A stretch of DNA of 64,000 nt, taken from NCBI RefSeq assembly GCF_026013525.1, contig NZ_JAPDRA010000002.1:186001-250000 (forward strand). Reading direction: 5' to 3'. This document shows positions 9,529 to 17,992 of this stretch, piece by piece. This stretch comes from Sphingomonas canadensis (lineage in GTDB: Bacteria > Pseudomonadota > Alphaproteobacteria > Sphingomonadales > Sphingomonadaceae). Made by a program: the position numbers and the translations under genes. Each line of letters opens with the position of its first letter. Position 1 is the first letter of the stretch. The notes below the pieces were generated by a model that was not told where the DNA came from, searched no databases, and saw only the letters and a program-made list of their open reading frames with translations.

Positions 9529-9560
9529 TAATGCAACCTATTATTGGCGCCGGAGCGGAG

Positions 9561-9589
9561 GCGCGGGGCTCCGGCGTGGAGCCCCGCGC
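9561..9589. terminator. Strong hairpin after the deoxyhypusine-synthase-like gene
   Basis: Perfect 12-bp stem (GCGCGGGGCTCC / GGAGCCCCGCGC) with a 5-nt loop. It lies 8 bp downstream of the minus-strand stop at 9597 and before the MAPEG gene. No clear U-run follows, so intrinsic termination is uncertain, but it probably separates the two transcripts. Confidence 0.5.
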
Positions 9590-9596
9590 GACGCGA

Positions 9597-10676
9597 TCAG
9601 GCGAACAGCTTGCCCCAGGCGCGCTTGGCGCGGGTCTTCCAATGGCCGCGGTGATAGGCGTCCGACGCCAGCAGCGGCATCACGCTGCCCGCCTCGGCGA
9701 ACACCATCTGCTCGATGCCGGTGTTCACCTTGCCCCAGCTCGCGGCCTCCTGCAGCGTCGAGGACGAACAGGCGCCGTCGCGCACGTCGGCCACGGTGAT
9801 CTGCACCGCATATTTGTGAACGGCGACGTCCTCATGGCCCAGGATCTCGGCGCAGACGACCGTGTCCTGGATGAAGTTCTTGGGCACGCCGCCGCCGATC
9901 ATCAGTAGGCCGGTGGTGCCCGCCGCGATCTTGATGTCGGTCAGCTCGCGGAAATCCGCGACCGAATCGATCGTCATGTAGGGCCGGCCGGCCTTCATCG
10001 CGTCCACCTGATGCTTCACCAGCCCGAAGCCGGCCGAGCTGTCGGTAAAGGCGGGGCAGAAGATCGGCACGTCATGCTCATAGGCGAGCTTGACCAGGCT
10101 GTTCTCCTTCTTGCCGTTCTCGACCAGATACTTGCCCATCGCGCGGATGAACTCGCGGCTCGAATAGGGGCGCGGCTCCAGCGTCTCGGCGATCTCGAAG
10201 ATCGTGTGATCGACGTTCTGGAGATCCTCCTCGTCGATATAGGTGTCGTAGATGCGGTCGATGTAGAGCGAGCGCAGCGTATCGTCGTCGGGGATCTCAA
10301 GCGCCTGATAATGCTTGTGGCCAAGCCCTTCGAAGAAATCCATGTCGACGATCGTCGCACCGGTGGCGACCACGCCGTCGATCATGTTGTTGCGCAGCAG
10401 CTCCGCATAGAGGTCCATGCAGCCGCCCGCGGACGTCGAGCCCGCGATGACCAGGAAGATGGTGCATTCCGGATCGGCCAGCATCTGGTTGTAGATGTCG
10501 GTGGCGCGGCCCAGGTCGCGGCTGGTGAAGCTCATCTTGCGCATCGCCTCGACGATCGGGCGCGCGTCGAACTTGGTGATGTCGATATGCTCGACCTCGG
10601 TGGAGAGCAGCTCCGCCTTGCGGGTGTCGTTGATCGGCGGATTGGCCGCCGCGGTCTTGGTCAGGCTGTCGGTCAT
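9597..10676 (-). CDS. Deoxyhypusine synthase-family protein (probable homospermidine-type polyamine synthase)
   Basis: 359 aa. NAD-binding Rossmann fold with VIAGSTSAGG near residue 77 and the active-site lysine context GGGVPKNF with Lys266, aligning with the catalytic Lys of eukaryotic deoxyhypusine synthase. Bacteria lack eIF5A, so bacterial members cannot make hypusine; known or proposed roles are aminobutyl transfer between small amines, such as homospermidine formation. The neighbouring decarboxylase on the same strand would supply putrescine, which supports a polyamine role. The ATG at 10676 was chosen over an upstream in-frame ATG (10763) lying inside the palindromic repeat. The exact product is undetermined. 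Confidence 0.85.
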   Translation of the reverse strand: MTDSLTKTAAANPPINDTRKAELLSTEVEHIDITKFDARPIVEAMRKMSFTSRDLGRATDIYNQMLADPECTIFLVIAGSTSAGGCMDLYAELLRNNMIDGVVATGATIVDMDFFEGLGHKHYQALEIPDDDTLRSLYIDRIYDTYIDEEDLQNVDHTIFEIAETLEPRPYSSREFIRAMGKYLVENGKKENSLVKLAYEHDVPIFCPAFTDSSAGFGLVKHQVDAMKAGRPYMTIDSVADFRELTDIKIAAGTTGLLMIGGGVPKNFIQDTVVCAEILGHEDVAVHKYAVQITVADVRDGACSSSTLQEAASWGKVNTGIEQMVFAEAGSVMPLLASDAYHRGHWKTRAKRAWGKLFA

Positions 10677-10690
10677 CTTCGGCTCCGTTG

Positions 10691-10882
10691 TCCCCCTCCC
10701 GTTTGCGGGGAGGATCGGGTGGGTAACTCGGGTCGAAATGTCCCCCGGACATTTCTCAGCCATGCCGGGGGCATGGCTGACCCGGGGAACCCACCCGATG
10801 GGAGGGGCTGTAATGGGTTAGCTGGGCGGCGCGTATATCGTGTGACACGCCCTCCCCCAACCCCTCCCGCAGGCGGGAGGGG
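10691..10882. repeat. REP-like palindromic intergenic repeat block
   Basis: Several nested inverted repeats fill the gap between the two polyamine genes: ATCGGGTGGGT (10714-10724) with ACCCACCCGAT (10789-10799), CAGCCATG (10757-10764) with CATGGCTG (10772-10779), and a 10-bp perfect hairpin CCCCTCCCGC-AG-GCGGGAGGGG (10861-10882). The CCCCTCCCGC...GGGAGGGG core recurs near 48911. The last hairpin sits 20 bp beyond the decarboxylase stop and could also end its transcript. Confidence 0.65.
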
Positions 10883-10902
10883 AGCGGGAAGGGCGCATCA
10901 GA

Positions 10903-12120
10903 TCAAAGCGTGACGACGTTCGCCGGCAGTTCGCGTTCCGGAGCCGATTCGTACAGGCTCGTCATCGGCTCGTCCGCGACCTCGATGGTTTCGCCCGATC
11001 CGAAGCCGTTGAAGGCGGTCCGCATCGCGCTGCCATAGGCGCCCAGCATGCCGATCTCGATATAGTCGCCCGCGCGCACGTCCGCGGGCAGCTCGAACGG
11101 GCCGGCCATATGGTCCAGATCATCGCAGGTCGGGCCGTAGAAGCTGTACTCGACCGGCTTGGCATGGCTCTCCGGCTCGCGCAGCAGGCGGACGGGGAAG
11201 CGCCAGCCGATGTGCGCGGCGTCGAACAGCGCGCCATAGGCGCCGTCGTTGATGTACAGCTCGTCGCCGCGGCGGCGCTCGACGCGGACGATCAGCGAGC
11301 TGTATTCGGCGCACAGCGCACGGCCCGGCTCGCACCACAGTTCCGACGAGTAGCTGACGGGCAGGCTCTCGAACGCGCGGTGGATGGTCGCGAAATAGCG
11401 CTCCAGCGGCGGGGGCTCCATGCCGGGATAGCTCGACGGGAAGCCACCGCCCACGTCCACCACGTCCACGGTCACGCCCGCCTCGACGATCGCGGTGCGC
11501 ACGCGCTCCATCGCCTGGGCATAGGCGTCCGGCGACATCGCCTGGCTGCCGACGTGGAAGCAGATGCCGAGCGCGTCCGCGGCCTGCCGCGCGGCGATCA
11601 ACAGTGCCTTGGTCTCGCCCGGGCCGGCGCCGAACTTCGACGCGAGGCTGAGCTTCGACAGGTCGGACGAAACGCGGATGCGCACGCACAGCGTCAGATC
11701 GGCGGCGCCGTTGGTCGCGCGCATGATCTTGTCCAGCTCCTCGAGCGAATCGAGGCTGAACACGCGCACGCCATGGGTGAAATAGGCCTCGGCGATCGCC
11801 TCTTCGGCCTTCACCGGATGCATGAAGCACAGCGTCGCTTCGGGCAGCGTGCGCGCCACGAGCCGCACCTCCGCGATCGAGGCGACGTCGAAATGCGTGA
11901 TGCCGCTTTCCCACAGCACCCGAATCAGTTCGGGCGAGGGGTTCGCCTTCACGGCATACATCGAGCGGCCCGGAAACTTCTCCACAAAGAAGCGGGCGGC
12001 ACGCGATGCGGCGTGCGGACGGATGAGCGTGACCGGCTGGACCGGTCGATGGGCGATAGCTAGCCCCAGCGCGCTATGATGCTTGTGCAATTCAAGGGAC
12101 CTCCAATTGCCTTTCGGCAT
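10903..12120 (-). CDS. Type III PLP-dependent decarboxylase (ornithine/diamine decarboxylase, alanine-racemase fold)
   Basis: 405 aa from ATG 12120. PLP lysine Lys58 in SMYAVKANPSPE, glycine-rich phosphate-binding segment VDVGGGFPSSYPG, and the C-terminal WCEPGRALCAE and GPTCDDLD motifs carrying the Cys and Asp of the ornithine decarboxylase active site. Substrate is probably ornithine, giving putrescine for the next enzyme downstream. Start is uncertain: a TTG at 12093 is preceded by TTGGAGG at good spacing and may be the true start, giving 396 aa. The length equals group IV ornithine decarboxylases and is shorter than arginine or diaminopimelate decarboxylases. Confidence 0.88.
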   Translation of the reverse strand: MPKGNWRSLELHKHHSALGLAIAHRPVQPVTLIRPHAASRAARFFVEKFPGRSMYAVKANPSPELIRVLWESGITHFDVASIAEVRLVARTLPEATLCFMHPVKAEEAIAEAYFTHGVRVFSLDSLEELDKIMRATNGAADLTLCVRIRVSSDLSKLSLASKFGAGPGETKALLIAARQAADALGICFHVGSQAMSPDAYAQAMERVRTAIVEAGVTVDVVDVGGGFPSSYPGMEPPPLERYFATIHRAFESLPVSYSSELWCEPGRALCAEYSSLIVRVERRRGDELYINDGAYGALFDAAHIGWRFPVRLLREPESHAKPVEYSFYGPTCDDLDHMAGPFELPADVRAGDYIEIGMLGAYGSAMRTAFNGFGSGETIEVADEPMTSLYESAPERELPANVVTL

Positions 12121-12240
12121 ACGGTGACAAAAGCTGCCTTGCGGTTGGAAGTCCCATGGGGCAGCGGAAGGCGCACATAAGAGCGGTGAGTCCGCATGTA
12201 AAGCGGTTATGGATCGGGAATTTCACGTGGGGGGTGGATC

Positions 12241-13209
12241 GTGACTATCGTGCGACAGCCGACGCGGGCGGGCGTCCGCGATGCTGCTGCCAAGATCGCA
12301 GCAATTCTGCCGCAAACCCCTCTGCTGACAGCGGAAATTCACGGGCGCCAGGTGGCGTTCAAGGCGGAGACGCTGCAGCCGATCGGCGCGTTCAAGGTGC
12401 GCGGCGCATGGCACCGGCTGACCGCGCTGGACCCCGGCCAGCGGGCGCGCGGCGTGGTCGCCTTTTCCTCCGGGAATCATGCGCAGGGCGTGGCCTGGGC
12501 GGCGCGGCGGCTGGGCATGCCGGCGGTGATCGTGATGCCGGAAGACGCGCCGCGGGTGAAGCGCGACGCCACGCTGGCGCTGGGCGCGGAGGTGGTCACC
12601 TATGACCGCCGGACCGAGAATCGCGAGAAGATCGCGGCCCACCTGGCGCATGCCCGCGGCGCCACCCTGGTGCCCAGCTTCGACGACGCCTGGGTGATCG
12701 AGGGCCAGGGCAGCGCCGGCATCGAGGCGATGAGCCAGATGGTGGAGATGAAGCTGCCCGATCCCGATCTGGTGATCGCGCCCTGTGGCGGCGGCGGGCT
12801 GGCCGCGGGCCTCGCGCTCGCGTTGCCCGAATCGGAGATCACCGTCGTCGAGCCGGAGGGCTGGGACGATATGCGCCGCAGCCTGGAGGCCGGCTGGATC
12901 GAGGGTGTGGCGGAGGACGCGCCCCCCACCGCCTGCGACGCGCTGATGACGCCGCGGGTGTCGCCGCTCACCTTCGAGGTGCTCGCGCGGCGCGGCGCGA
13001 TTGGCCTGGCCGTGAGCGAGGCGGAGGTGCGCGAGGCGCAACGCTGGGCCGCGCGCGTGCTGCGGCTGGTGGTGGAGCCGGGTGGTGCCGCCGCGCTCGC
13101 CGCGCTGCTGGCGCGCAAGGTGGCGGTGAAGCCGGGGACGCTGGTGATTCTCTCCGGCGGGAATGTCGATCCGGAAGCCTATGCAGCGGTGCTGAATTCC
13201 GCGGGCTGA
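12241..13209 (+). CDS. PLP-dependent threonine/serine dehydratase
   Basis: 322 aa from GTG 12241, preceded by GGGGGGTGG. Fold type II PLP enzyme with Lys52 in GAFKVRGA, substrate loop SSGNHAQG and the phosphate-binding APCGGGGLAAG. It lacks the C-terminal ACT regulatory domains of biosynthetic IlvA, so it is the catabolic or racemase-like form acting on L-threonine or L-serine (deamination to 2-oxobutanoate or pyruvate). It is transcribed divergently from the decarboxylase with a 120-bp shared upstream region. Confidence 0.85.
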   Translation: MTIVRQPTRAGVRDAAAKIAAILPQTPLLTAEIHGRQVAFKAETLQPIGAFKVRGAWHRLTALDPGQRARGVVAFSSGNHAQGVAWAARRLGMPAVIVMPEDAPRVKRDATLALGAEVVTYDRRTENREKIAAHLAHARGATLVPSFDDAWVIEGQGSAGIEAMSQMVEMKLPDPDLVIAPCGGGGLAAGLALALPESEITVVEPEGWDDMRRSLEAGWIEGVAEDAPPTACDALMTPRVSPLTFEVLARRGAIGLAVSEAEVREAQRWAARVLRLVVEPGGAAALAALLARKVAVKPGTLVILSGGNVDPEAYAAVLNSAG

Positions 13210-13226
13210 TCTGCTACCGGTTTTCC

Positions 13227-13442
13227 ATGCTCGACTCGTCCGGACTGGCGGTGCTTCGCTACCGCACCCCGCAATTCGACGTACTAAGGCGCGGCAGCCA
13301 TGTGCGCTGCGCGGTTTCCGGGGAGCCCATCCCGCTGGAAAAGCTGGTCTATTGGAGCGTAACGCACCAGGAAGCCTATCGCGGCGCGGCGGAGGCCAGC
13401 GCGGCGATCCTGGCGGGCGGCGCGAGCAAGCTGAAGCGCTGA
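13227..13442 (+). CDS. DUF2093 domain-containing protein
   Basis: 71 aa. Contains the conserved pattern of this small alphaproteobacterial family: RYRTPQFDVLRRGSHVRCAVSG, IPLEKLVYWSV and a basic tail. Function unknown. It begins 17 bp after the dehydratase stop and is probably co-transcribed. Confidence 0.82.
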   Translation: MLDSSGLAVLRYRTPQFDVLRRGSHVRCAVSGEPIPLEKLVYWSVTHQEAYRGAAEASAAILAGGASKLKR

Positions 13443-13447
13443 GCGCG

Positions 13448-13852
13448 GTGCGCGGCGCTCTTCTCGCGATCGCCGCGCTGCTGGCGGCGGGGCCGGCGGG
13501 CGGACAATCCTCCGGCCAGGGGTCGCTCGGCACCTGGCGAAACCCGCAGAACAGCGTGCATGTGAAGGTCCATCGCTGCGGCGATGCGACCTGCGGCACC
13601 GTGGTCTGGGCTAATGAGAAGGCCAAGGCCGACGCGCGGCGCGGCGGCACCGATCCGCTGGTCGGCGTGCAATTGTTCCAGGATTTCCGCCCGGCCGGCA
13701 AGGACGTGTGGCGCGGCCGCGTCTATGTGCCCGATATCGGCAAGACCTTTTCGGGCACCGTGACGCGGATCGATGACCGGACCCTGGTGGGCAAGGGGTG
13801 CCTGCTCGGCGGACTCGGTTGCCGCTCGCAGACATGGTCGCGGATCGATTGA
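13448..13852 (+). CDS. DUF2147 domain-containing secreted protein
   Basis: 134 aa from GTG 13448. A hydrophobic N-terminal signal sequence (residues about 1-20, cleavage near AGG-QS) is followed by a DUF2147 domain with GTWRNPQNSVHVKVHRC near the start and a C-terminal GKGCLLGGLGCRSQTWSR. Four Cys may form two periplasmic disulfides. Starts 5 bp after the DUF2093 stop. The family has no assigned biochemical function. Confidence 0.8.
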   Translation: MRGALLAIAALLAAGPAGGQSSGQGSLGTWRNPQNSVHVKVHRCGDATCGTVVWANEKAKADARRGGTDPLVGVQLFQDFRPAGKDVWRGRVYVPDIGKTFSGTVTRIDDRTLVGKGCLLGGLGCRSQTWSRID

Positions 13853-13904
13853 CGGCGCCGCGCCCGATGGGGCAGGCGGACCGGGCAATCGAGGGAGCGT
13901 GCCC

Positions 13905-14081
13905 GTGAATCAGCCGATCAGCCAGACCGCATCGATGCTGCTCAGCCTGGCGACGGCGGGGGCGATCCTGCTTGCCTGGGGCGGCTATCGCATGCTCCGC
14001 CGCGGCGACCGGCAGAAGGGCCTATTGATGCTGGTCTGCTCCGCCGTGGTGGCGGGCAACATCGCGATCTGGGTGGTTTGA
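13905..14081 (+). CDS. Small two-helix membrane protein of unknown function
   Basis: 58 aa from GTG 13905, with GAGGGA 8 nt upstream; a second GTG at 13899 is too close to that site. Two hydrophobic helices (about residues 9-25 and 39-57) are separated by a basic loop YRMLRRGDRQKG, so it is probably an inner-membrane hairpin. I do not recognise a family. Confidence 0.6.
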   Translation: MNQPISQTASMLLSLATAGAILLAWGGYRMLRRGDRQKGLLMLVCSAVVAGNIAIWVV

Positions 14082-14090
14082 CGGGGGGCT

Positions 14091-14114
14091 GCCGCCCGCC
14101 GATGCGCGGGCGGC
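14091..14114. terminator. Hairpin between convergent genes
   Basis: Perfect 9-bp stem GCCGCCCGC / GCGGGCGGC, loop 6 nt, placed between the small membrane protein (+) and the hydrolase (-). Possible bidirectional terminator; no U-run. Confidence 0.4.
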
Positions 14115-14128
14115 GCGGCTCCCTCGCC

Positions 14129-14785
14129 TCAGCGGATCGGCGAGTTCGGGTCCAGACGCATGTCCAGATACTTGTCCACGCTGCCCATCAACTGCGGCAT
14201 CTCGTGCTCGAAGAAGTGGTTCGCGCCCGGGATGGTGTCGTGGTGGATGGTGATGTGCTTCTGCGTGCGCAGCTTGTCGACCAGCTTCTGCGTGGCGCCG
14301 GGGGTCACGACCTCGTCATTGTCGCCCTGGATGATGATGCCGCTGCTGGGGCAGGGCGCCAGGAAGGTGAAGTCGTACATGTTCGCCGGCGGCGCGACCG
14401 AGATGAAGCCGCGGATTTCCGGGCGGCGCATCAGGAGCTGCATGCCGATCCACGCGCCGAAGCTGTAGCCCGCGATCCAGGTGGTCGAGGCTTCCGGGTG
14501 GAAGCTCTGCACCCAATCGAGCGCGCTCGCGGCGTCGGAAAGTTCGCCGATGCCGTTGTCGAACACGCCCTGGCTCTTGCCCACGCCGCGGAAGTTGAAG
14601 CGCAGCGTCGCGAATCCGCGGCGCTGGAAGGTCTTGTACAGCTCTTGCACGATGCGGTTGTTCATCGTGCCGCCCGCGTTCGGGTGCGGATGGAGGATCA
14701 TCGCCACGGGCGCCCGGGGGCGCGGAGCGGGGGCGAAACGGCCTTCGAGGCGGCCTTCGGGACCGGGAAAGATGACTTCGGGCAT
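14129..14785 (-). CDS. Alpha/beta hydrolase (dienelactone hydrolase-like serine hydrolase)
   Basis: 218 aa. Nucleophile elbow GYSFGAW (Ser in G-x-S-x-G), oxyanion-side HPHPNAGGTMNN and a C-terminal GANHFFEHE supplying the catalytic His. The sequence resembles the widespread small CocE/DLH-like hydrolases with an LHPHP signature. Substrate unknown. ATG 14785 with an upstream ACAGG is preferred to the TTG at 14800. Divergent from the first cysteine desulfurase. Confidence 0.8.
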   Translation of the reverse strand: MPEVIFPGPEGRLEGRFAPAPRPRAPVAMILHPHPNAGGTMNNRIVQELYKTFQRRGFATLRFNFRGVGKSQGVFDNGIGELSDAASALDWVQSFHPEASTTWIAGYSFGAWIGMQLLMRRPEIRGFISVAPPANMYDFTFLAPCPSSGIIIQGDNDEVVTPGATQKLVDKLRTQKHITIHHDTIPGANHFFEHEMPQLMGSVDKYLDMRLDPNSPIR

Positions 14786-14877
14786 CTGGAACCTGTTCAA
14801 TTTGGATGCGCGCGGTGGAGCACGTGGAGTTGGGCGCTATATAGGCACAGAGCGATTTCGCGCAATTGGAACGACAC

Positions 14878-15924
14878 TTGAGCCGCATCTATCTGGATCA
14901 CGCCGCAACCACGCCCATGCGGCCCGAGGCGATCGCGGCGGTGGAGCAGGGGATGCGCCGCTGGGCGAACCCCAGCTCGCCGCATGCCGAGGGACGGGCG
15001 GCGCGCGCGGCGCTGGAGGATGCGCGGGCGCGGATAAAGGCCGCGCTGGGCTGGGACGGCGAGCTGATCTTCACCTCGGGCGCGAGCGAGGCGATCTGGA
15101 TCGCGCTCAACCGCAGCAAGGCCGCGCGGCGGCTAGTCTCGGCGGTCGAGCATGACGCGGTATTCGCCGCGGCTCCCGGCGCCGATGTGTTGCCGATCGA
15201 CGATTGGGCGCCCGATGCCGGGTTTCTGGCCGATTGGCTGGCGCGCGGAGACGGCGTGCCGCTGGTCGCGATCCAGTCGGTCAACTCCGAAACGGGCAAT
15301 ATCCTGCTTTTCGACGAGACCCGCACGGTGCGCGAAGTGGGCGGGCTGATGCTTTGCGATGCCTCGCAGTCGGCCGGGAAGATGCCGCTTCCCGATGCGG
15401 ACCTGATCGTCGTATCGGCGCACAAGCTTGGCGGTCCGCCCGGCATCGGAGCGCTGCTGGTTCGCGATCTCGCGACGTTGGAGCCGGCCGGCGGGCATGA
15501 GTTCGGTTACCGGCGCGGAACGGAAAACCTGCCCAGTGCGCTCGGTTTCGCCGCTGCGCTCGAGGCCGGCGGGGTGGAGAGCTGGGGAACATCGGCCGAG
15601 CAGCGCCTAGACTTCAGGAATGCGCTATTTGCGCATGGCGAGCACCTGGGGGGTGGAATGCTGTGCTCGCATATCTTCGCGGCGACGATGCCGATGCCAG
15701 CGGCGGCGCAGCTTATCCGGTTCGATGCGATGGGCTTCGCGGTGTCCGCCGGGAGCGCATGTTCCTCGGGCACGCTGAAGCCCAGCCGCGCGCTCGCGGC
15801 CTTTGGGGTGCCCGCCGGAGAGGCCGCAAAGGCGATCCGCATCAGCATTGGCTGGTCGACCACGCCGAGCGATCTCGAGGCCTTCCTTGATGCGCGCGCG
15901 TCGATCATGGAAGGCGCCGCATGA
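14878..15924 (+). CDS. Cysteine desulfurase family protein, copy 1 (NifS/IscS-like)
   Basis: 348 aa from TTG 14878, giving the normal N-terminus SRIYLDHAATTP; another TTG at 14866 would add four residues. PLP lysine in VSAHKLGG, cofactor-ring His in SAVEHDAVF, and the persulfide Cys in GSACSSGTLKP are all present. Aminotransferase class V fold. It overlaps copy 2 by ATGA. It is divergent from typical IscS (NSE in place of NNE in the active-site loop), so the sulfur acceptor may differ. No iscU or suf genes are adjacent. Confidence 0.85.
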   Translation: MSRIYLDHAATTPMRPEAIAAVEQGMRRWANPSSPHAEGRAARAALEDARARIKAALGWDGELIFTSGASEAIWIALNRSKAARRLVSAVEHDAVFAAAPGADVLPIDDWAPDAGFLADWLARGDGVPLVAIQSVNSETGNILLFDETRTVREVGGLMLCDASQSAGKMPLPDADLIVVSAHKLGGPPGIGALLVRDLATLEPAGGHEFGYRRGTENLPSALGFAAALEAGGVESWGTSAEQRLDFRNALFAHGEHLGGGMLCSHIFAATMPMPAAAQLIRFDAMGFAVSAGSACSSGTLKPSRALAAFGVPAGEAAKAIRISIGWSTTPSDLEAFLDARASIMEGAA

Positions 15925-17015
15925 CCTATCTCGACTATCAGGCCACCACCCCGCTCGCGCCCGAGGCGCTGGAGGCGATGCTGCCGTGGCTCAGGGACAG
16001 TTTCGCAAACCCGCATTCCGCCCACGCGCCCGGCCGCGCGGCCAAGGCGGCGGTGGAGGCGGCGCGCGAGGCGGTGGCGGAGTTGATGCCCGGCGGCGGC
16101 ACGCTCAGCTTCACCGGCGGCGCGACCGAGGCGCTCAACTGGGCGATCCAGGGCAGCTCCGGCCCCATCGTCACGCTAGCCACCGAACATGCCGCGGTGC
16201 TCGACACGGTAGCGGCCGAGGCGCGCAAGGGGCGGGACGTGACGGTGCTGCCCGTCAACCCCGACGGGCTGGTCGATTTCCCCGCCGCCCGCGCCGCGAT
16301 CCGGCCCGGCACGGGGCTGGTGGCGGCGATGCTGGTCAACAACGAGATCGGCACCGTCCAGCCCGTCGCCCAGCTCGCCGCGCTGGCGCATGAGGCGGGG
16401 GCGCTGTTCCTGTGCGACGCGGTGCAAGGGTATGGCCGCGAGCGGATTCCGGCGGAATGCGATCTGGTCGCCGTCTCCGCGCATAAGATCCACGGGCCGA
16501 AGGGCGTGGGCGCGCTGTGGATTCGCGACGGGGTGACGCTGGAACCGCTGCTGCATGGCGGCGGGCAGGAGCCCGGCGGGCGATCGGGCACGTTGAGTCC
16601 GGCGCTGTGCGCGGGGTTCGGCGCGGCGGCGCGGCTGGCCCGGGCGCGGTTCGGGGCGGATCATGCGCACGTCACCCAGCTATTCCGCGCGGGCTTCCAG
16701 CGGATGGCGAGTGCTGGCTGGACGCTCAACGGATCGCGCGAGGAACGCTATCACGGCAATCTCAACCTGCGCACCGCCGGGCTGGACGCGGCGCGGCTGA
16801 TGTCGGAACTGCGCGATCTGGCCTTTTCGGCGGGATCGGCCTGTGCCAGCGGCTCGGGGCGGCCCAGCCATGTGCTGAAGGCTATCGGGCTGACCGACGC
16901 CGACGCGCGGGCCAGCATCCGAATCGGCTTCGGCCGCTACACCAGCGAGGAGGAATTGATGGCGGCACTCGACCGGATCGACGGCGCGGCGCGCGCGCAG
17001 CGGGTGGCGGCATGA
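15921..17015 (+). CDS. Cysteine desulfurase family protein, copy 2
   Basis: 364 aa. Complete active site: TYLDYQATTP start, His in ATEHAAVL, NNE loop, PLP lysine in VSAHKIHGPKG, GGGQEPGGRSGT and the persulfide Cys in GSACASGSG. It mobilises sulfur from L-cysteine as an enzyme persulfide for Fe-S or tRNA thiolation. Translationally coupled to copy 1 upstream and to the ferredoxin downstream (ATGA at 17012-17015). Confidence 0.9.
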   Translation: MTYLDYQATTPLAPEALEAMLPWLRDSFANPHSAHAPGRAAKAAVEAAREAVAELMPGGGTLSFTGGATEALNWAIQGSSGPIVTLATEHAAVLDTVAAEARKGRDVTVLPVNPDGLVDFPAARAAIRPGTGLVAAMLVNNEIGTVQPVAQLAALAHEAGALFLCDAVQGYGRERIPAECDLVAVSAHKIHGPKGVGALWIRDGVTLEPLLHGGGQEPGGRSGTLSPALCAGFGAAARLARARFGADHAHVTQLFRAGFQRMASAGWTLNGSREERYHGNLNLRTAGLDAARLMSELRDLAFSAGSACASGSGRPSHVLKAIGLTDADARASIRIGFGRYTSEEELMAALDRIDGAARAQRVAA

Positions 17016-17347
17016 TCCGCGTCCGCTTCGTCGCCGCCGACGGCGTGACCACCCGCGAGGTGGAGGCCGCGCCCGGCGCGAACCTGCTCGACGTGGCGCA
17101 GAACGCCGGCCAGCCGCTGGAGGGCACGTGCGAGGGGCAGATGGCCTGCTCGACTTGCCACGTCATCGTCGCGGCGGAGGATTTCGCGCGGCTGCCCCCC
17201 GCGAGCGAGGAGGAGGAAGACATGCTCGACCTCGCCATGGGTGCCACGCGCACCAGCCGGCTGGCCTGCCAGATCCAGCTAGTGCCGGAACTGGACGGTT
17301 TGACCGTGCGCATGCCCTCCGAGCACCGCGACATGCAGGGCCGCTAG
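17012..17347 (+). CDS. 2Fe-2S ferredoxin (adrenodoxin/Fdx type)
   Basis: 111 aa. Cluster ligands Cys40, Cys46, Cys49 and Cys86 in the vertebrate-type pattern C-x5-C-x2-C...C. This ferredoxin type supplies electrons in Fe-S cluster assembly or to P450s; coupling to two cysteine desulfurases supports the Fe-S role. Overlaps the upstream gene by 4 bp. Confidence 0.92.
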   Translation: MIRVRFVAADGVTTREVEAAPGANLLDVAQNAGQPLEGTCEGQMACSTCHVIVAAEDFARLPPASEEEEDMLDLAMGATRTSRLACQIQLVPELDGLTVRMPSEHRDMQGR

Positions 17348-17377
17348 CTGATATGCCCGATTCGCGTGGGGACGGGC

Positions 17378-17992
17378 ATGATCAACTGGATCGTCGATCA
17401 TATCGAAGCGATAGCGGGCGCCGTTTCGGCGCTCGTCACCGCCGTCGCGCTGATCGCCACCTGGCTTAGCTGGCGCCGGTCCGAGCTGCGGCGCGACGAC
17501 GTCCACAACTGGGCGAACGAGGGCATCTCGGCGCTCCAGACGCTCCGCCTGATCTGCGGCAGCCCCCGCATGCGCCTGACCGCCGCCGAGGAGCGTGCGC
17601 GGCTGGCGCAACTGATGGTCGACACGTCCGTGCTGGTGGAGCGCGGGCGGCTGTTCTTCCGCAACGCGCGTTCGTTCGACGGGCGCCACCTGCCGCGCGC
17701 CTATCGCGGCAAGCGGCCGGATATCCTGGATCAGCTCGTGGTGGCGCACCAGATCGCCTGCGCCTGGCCCACCGCCCATGCCGACGCGCGGCTGCGCATG
17801 GCGCTGGTGGCGGAGGATGTGCTGCGCCGCTTCGTCACGCTGATGCAGGCGGAGGTTGGGCGCGGCCGCACCGCCTCGGCGGGCACGCGCCGCCGCGGCG
17901 ATGGCGCCGATCTCGCCTGGCGCATGCAGGACCTTGACCCCGATCGCATCGCGCTTGCCGCCGGCGGCGCCTCAGGAGGTTCCCCCTCGTGA
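17378..17992 (+). CDS. Hypothetical membrane-anchored protein
   Basis: 204 aa from ATG 17378, preceded by GGGGACGGG. One N-terminal transmembrane helix (about residues 11-29) and a cytoplasmic helical domain rich in Arg, Leu and Ala; the tail is Gly/Ala-rich. No family recognised. The stop overlaps the GTG of the next small gene and a strong AGGAGG lies inside this gene just before it, so the two are co-translated. Confidence 0.65.
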   Translation: MINWIVDHIEAIAGAVSALVTAVALIATWLSWRRSELRRDDVHNWANEGISALQTLRLICGSPRMRLTAAEERARLAQLMVDTSVLVERGRLFFRNARSFDGRHLPRAYRGKRPDILDQLVVAHQIACAWPTAHADARLRMALVAEDVLRRFVTLMQAEVGRGRTASAGTRRRGDGADLAWRMQDLDPDRIALAAGGASGGSPS

